Assembly: GCF_024585265.1 (NCBI RefSeq)
Contig: NZ_CP036533.1
Location: 4,349,001-4,413,000 of the forward strand
DNA: 64,000 nucleotides
Direction: 5' to 3'
Origin: Bradyrhizobium sp. WBAH42
GTDB taxonomy: Bacteria > Pseudomonadota > Alphaproteobacteria > Rhizobiales > Xanthobacteraceae
A model generated the notes under the pieces. It worked only from the letters and a program-made list of their open reading frames with translations, was not told the origin of the DNA and made no database searches. Below are positions 62,132 through 64,000 of the stretch, in pieces. How positions within the stretch are numbered: the stretch's first letter is position 1; each line of letters begins with the position of its first letter. The translations under genes were made by a program, and so were the position numbers.

Positions 62132-63733
62132 CTACTTCTGCGGCGGGCCGAGATCCAGCGGAGGCAGCTCGATCTGCGGCACCTCGATCTTGACCTTGTC
62201 GAGATCGACGTTGAGCGGCTTGTCGAGCAGTCCCGTCACCACGGACGGGAAGATGATCACCAGCAGCACCATGATCATTTGCAAGCCGATCCAGGGCACG
62301 GCGCCCCAGTAGATGTCGGAGCTCTTCACTTCCTTCGGCGCGACCCCGCGCAGGTAGAAAAGCGCGAAGCCGAACGGCGGATGCAGGAACGAGGTCTGCA
62401 TGTTGACGCAGATCATCACGCCGAACCAGATCAGGGCGGCGTCCGGTCCCACCACCGGCGCGAGGATCTTCTGCGCGATCGGCGCGATCATCGGCAGGAT
62501 GATGAAGGCGATCTCGAAGAAGTCGAGGAAGAACGCCAGGAAGAAGATGAAGAGATTGATGAAGATCAGGAAGCCCCAGACGCCGCCGGGCAGCGAGGTC
62601 AGGAGATGCTCGAGCCAGACGCCGCCGGAGACGCCGAGAAATACCACCGAGAAGCAGGTCGACCCGATCAGGATGAAGGTGACCATGCAGGTGAGGCGCA
62701 TGGTGGACTGGTAGCCCTGCGTGATCAGGTCGCGCAGGTCGGGGATGCGCGCGGCCCGAATGCAGATCCACACGATTGCCAGATAGGTCAGCGCGAAGGC
62801 GATCTTGAAGATCAGATTCTCGCTGAACAGGATCGCGACGATGGTGCCGATGCCGGCCGCGATCACGCCGATGATCAAGATCTTGTTGTCGGTCGAGGAG
62901 AAGTCCTTGTGGTGGATCGCGGCGAGCACGATGGCGCCGACGGCGCCCATCGCGCCGGCTTCCGTCGGCGTCGCCAGACCCATCATCATGGTGCCGAGCA
63001 CGACGAAGATCAGCACGGCCGAGGGGATGATGCCCATCAGGCACTTCTTCCACAGCGCCCAGCCGGTCAGCGTGCGCGCCTCCAGCGGCACCGCCGGCAC
63101 ATGGCTCGGCTTGATCAGGCCGAGTACGAAGGTGTAGCCGGCGAACAGAACGATCTGAAACACCGAGGGGCCCCAGGCGCCGAGATACATGTCGCCGACC
63201 GACTTGCCGAGCTGGTCGGCCAGCACGATCAGCACCAGCGAGGGCGGCACCAGCTGCGTGATGGTGCCGGACGCCGCCAACACGCCGGTGATGTAGCGCA
63301 TGTTATAGCCGTAGCGGATCATCACCGGCATCGAGATCAGCGCCATGGCGATCACCTGCGCCGCCACCGTGCCGGTGATGGCGCCGAGGATGAAGCCGAC
63401 GATGATCACGGAATAGCCGAGGCCGCCGCGGACCGGGCCGAACAACTGGCCCATCGAATCCAGCATATCCTCGGCGAGGCCGCATCTCTCCAATATGGCG
63501 CCCATGAACGTGAAGAACGGGATCGCGAGCAGGAGCTCGTTGGAGAGCACGCTGCCGAACACGCGGCCGGGAATGGCCTGGAGGAAGTTGAGGTCGAAGA
63601 AGCCGAGGTGGATGGCGAGGAAGCCGAAGGAGAGACCGACCGCGGCGAGCGTGAATGCCACGGGGAAGCCGATCAGCATCGCCAGAACCAGGCCGCCGAA
63701 CATCAGCGGCGGCATCATCTCCAGCGTAATCAT
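62132..63733 (-). CDS. TRAP transporter large permease (DctM)
   Basis: A 533-residue inner-membrane protein with 12 or more hydrophobic segments, the sodium-coupled large subunit of a TRAP importer. DctM features are AIPFFTFMGAILERCGLAED, ITGVLAASGTITQLVPPSL and FLHPPFGFALFYLRGVAP. It is longer than the commonest DctM (about 430 residues) because of an insertion between the halves, as in the subfamily for larger acids. It overlaps the small permease gene by 4 bp (ATGA). Confidence 0.92.
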   Translation of the reverse strand: MITLEMMPPLMFGGLVLAMLIGFPVAFTLAAVGLSFGFLAIHLGFFDLNFLQAIPGRVFGSVLSNELLLAIPFFTFMGAILERCGLAEDMLDSMGQLFGPVRGGLGYSVIIVGFILGAITGTVAAQVIAMALISMPVMIRYGYNMRYITGVLAASGTITQLVPPSLVLIVLADQLGKSVGDMYLGAWGPSVFQIVLFAGYTFVLGLIKPSHVPAVPLEARTLTGWALWKKCLMGIIPSAVLIFVVLGTMMMGLATPTEAGAMGAVGAIVLAAIHHKDFSSTDNKILIIGVIAAGIGTIVAILFSENLIFKIAFALTYLAIVWICIRAARIPDLRDLITQGYQSTMRLTCMVTFILIGSTCFSVVFLGVSGGVWLEHLLTSLPGGVWGFLIFINLFIFFLAFFLDFFEIAFIILPMIAPIAQKILAPVVGPDAALIWFGVMICVNMQTSFLHPPFGFALFYLRGVAPKEVKSSDIYWGAVPWIGLQMIMVLLVIIFPSVVTGLLDKPLNVDLDKVKIEVPQIELPPLDLGPPQK

Positions 63734-64000
63734 TGGGTCGGCCTCTCGTACTTGGCGTCGATCGTCACATAGCCCTGGAGAGCCGCGATACGCTTGATGA
63801 CCTCGGAAACACCCTGGATCGCCAGCATCACGAAGCCGGCGGGGATCACGAACTTGATCGGCCAGCGGATGAGGCCGCCGGCATTGGCCGACATCTCGCC
63901 GACGCTATAGGCCTGCATGAAGAACGGCCAGGACAGATAGGCAAGCAGCAGACAGGAGGGAATGAGAAAGAACAGGGTGCCGATCATGTCGAGCCAGAGC
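63730..64000 (-). CDS. TRAP transporter small permease (DctQ), partial at window end
   Basis: The 90 C-terminal residues of a DctQ subunit; the frame is open to the window edge, so the start lies outside. IGTLFFLIPSCLLLAYLSW and LIRWPIKFVIPAGFVMLAIQ are its last two membrane segments. It overlaps the DctM gene by 4 bp. A dedicated receptor gene should be sought just beyond the window, since the two receptor genes in this window are on the other strand. Confidence 0.88.
   Translation of the reverse strand, partial: LWLDMIGTLFFLIPSCLLLAYLSWPFFMQAYSVGEMSANAGGLIRWPIKFVIPAGFVMLAIQGVSEVIKRIAALQGYVTIDAKYERPTQ

Noticed and set aside
62279..63772. A 497-residue plus-strand open frame rich in Glu, Asp, Arg and His
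   Set aside because: It is the antisense of the DctM permease gene; its odd composition reflects hydrophobic codons read backwards.

Overview
The window looks like chromosomal DNA of a Bradyrhizobium-like alphaproteobacterium. The support is high GC with strong GC3 coding bias, frequent GTG and TTG starts, many ATGA-type overlaps, and a gene stock dense in ABC and TRAP solute transporters, LysR regulators, SDR dehydrogenases, a hydantoinase pair and a long GC-rich palindromic intergenic repeat of a kind common in that group. The genus is inferred from gene style, not from a marker gene. I see no rRNA, tRNA, CRISPR array, complete insertion sequence or replication origin.

Layout. (1) 1-2.4 kb: end of a SorC-type sugar regulator, a zinc polyol/alcohol dehydrogenase, a Nudix hydrolase and the remains of a lactonase-like metallo-beta-lactamase gene. 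(2) 2.5-14.4 kb: the most unusual region. Seven minus-strand genes run from a BTAD/SARP-type regulator through a 796-residue protein, a putative zinc peptidase, a coiled-coil protein, an unknown 388-residue protein and a 1594-residue multi-hydrolase to a poly-gamma-glutamate-hydrolase-like protein. (3) 14.4-15.6 kb: gene-poor. (4) 15.6-25.7 kb: a divergent peptide-type ABC import system and catabolic operon (ROK regulator, NagB, gamma-glutamyltransferase-like hydrolase, fused ABC ATPase, Gfo/Idh oxidoreductase). (5) 25.7-27.1 kb: gene-poor, with a broken ANTAR regulator and a candidate attachment site. (6) 27.1-46.5 kb: a complete branched-chain-amino-acid-type ABC importer and aminotransferase, a LysR regulator, hydantoinase A/B, two SDRs, an HpcH/HpaI aldolase, a frameshifted 2-hydroxyacid dehydrogenase, then LysR, MFS, carboxymuconolactone-decarboxylase-like, cupin and monooxygenase genes, and a truncated integrase. 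(7) 46.6-64 kb: mostly core-like genes (dusA, clan AA protease, DUF1289, sensor kinase, NhaD-like antiporter, beta-hydroxyacid dehydrogenase, VOC protein, Mrp/ApbC, two TRAP binding proteins, MarR regulator, a two-component pair, M20 peptidase and TRAP permeases).

How it fits together. The 2.5-14.4 kb genes read as one regulated unit making several unrelated polymer-cutting domains (peptidase, muramoyl-peptide hydrolase, glucosaminidase, esterase-like, gamma-polyglutamate hydrolase) with no classical signal peptides. This is my main candidate for an undescribed system. The 15.6-25.7 kb genes suggest import and cleavage of an amino-sugar- or gamma-glutamyl-containing compound. The 26.7-46.6 kb block may be a decayed genomic island in the 5' end of dusA: the integrase lies against dusA, a 12-bp piece of the dusA start region recurs in direct orientation 19.9 kb away, and both ends carry paired GTGTGCAC-like sites spaced 11 bp apart. 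Three genes are each broken by what looks like a single-base deletion or small indel.
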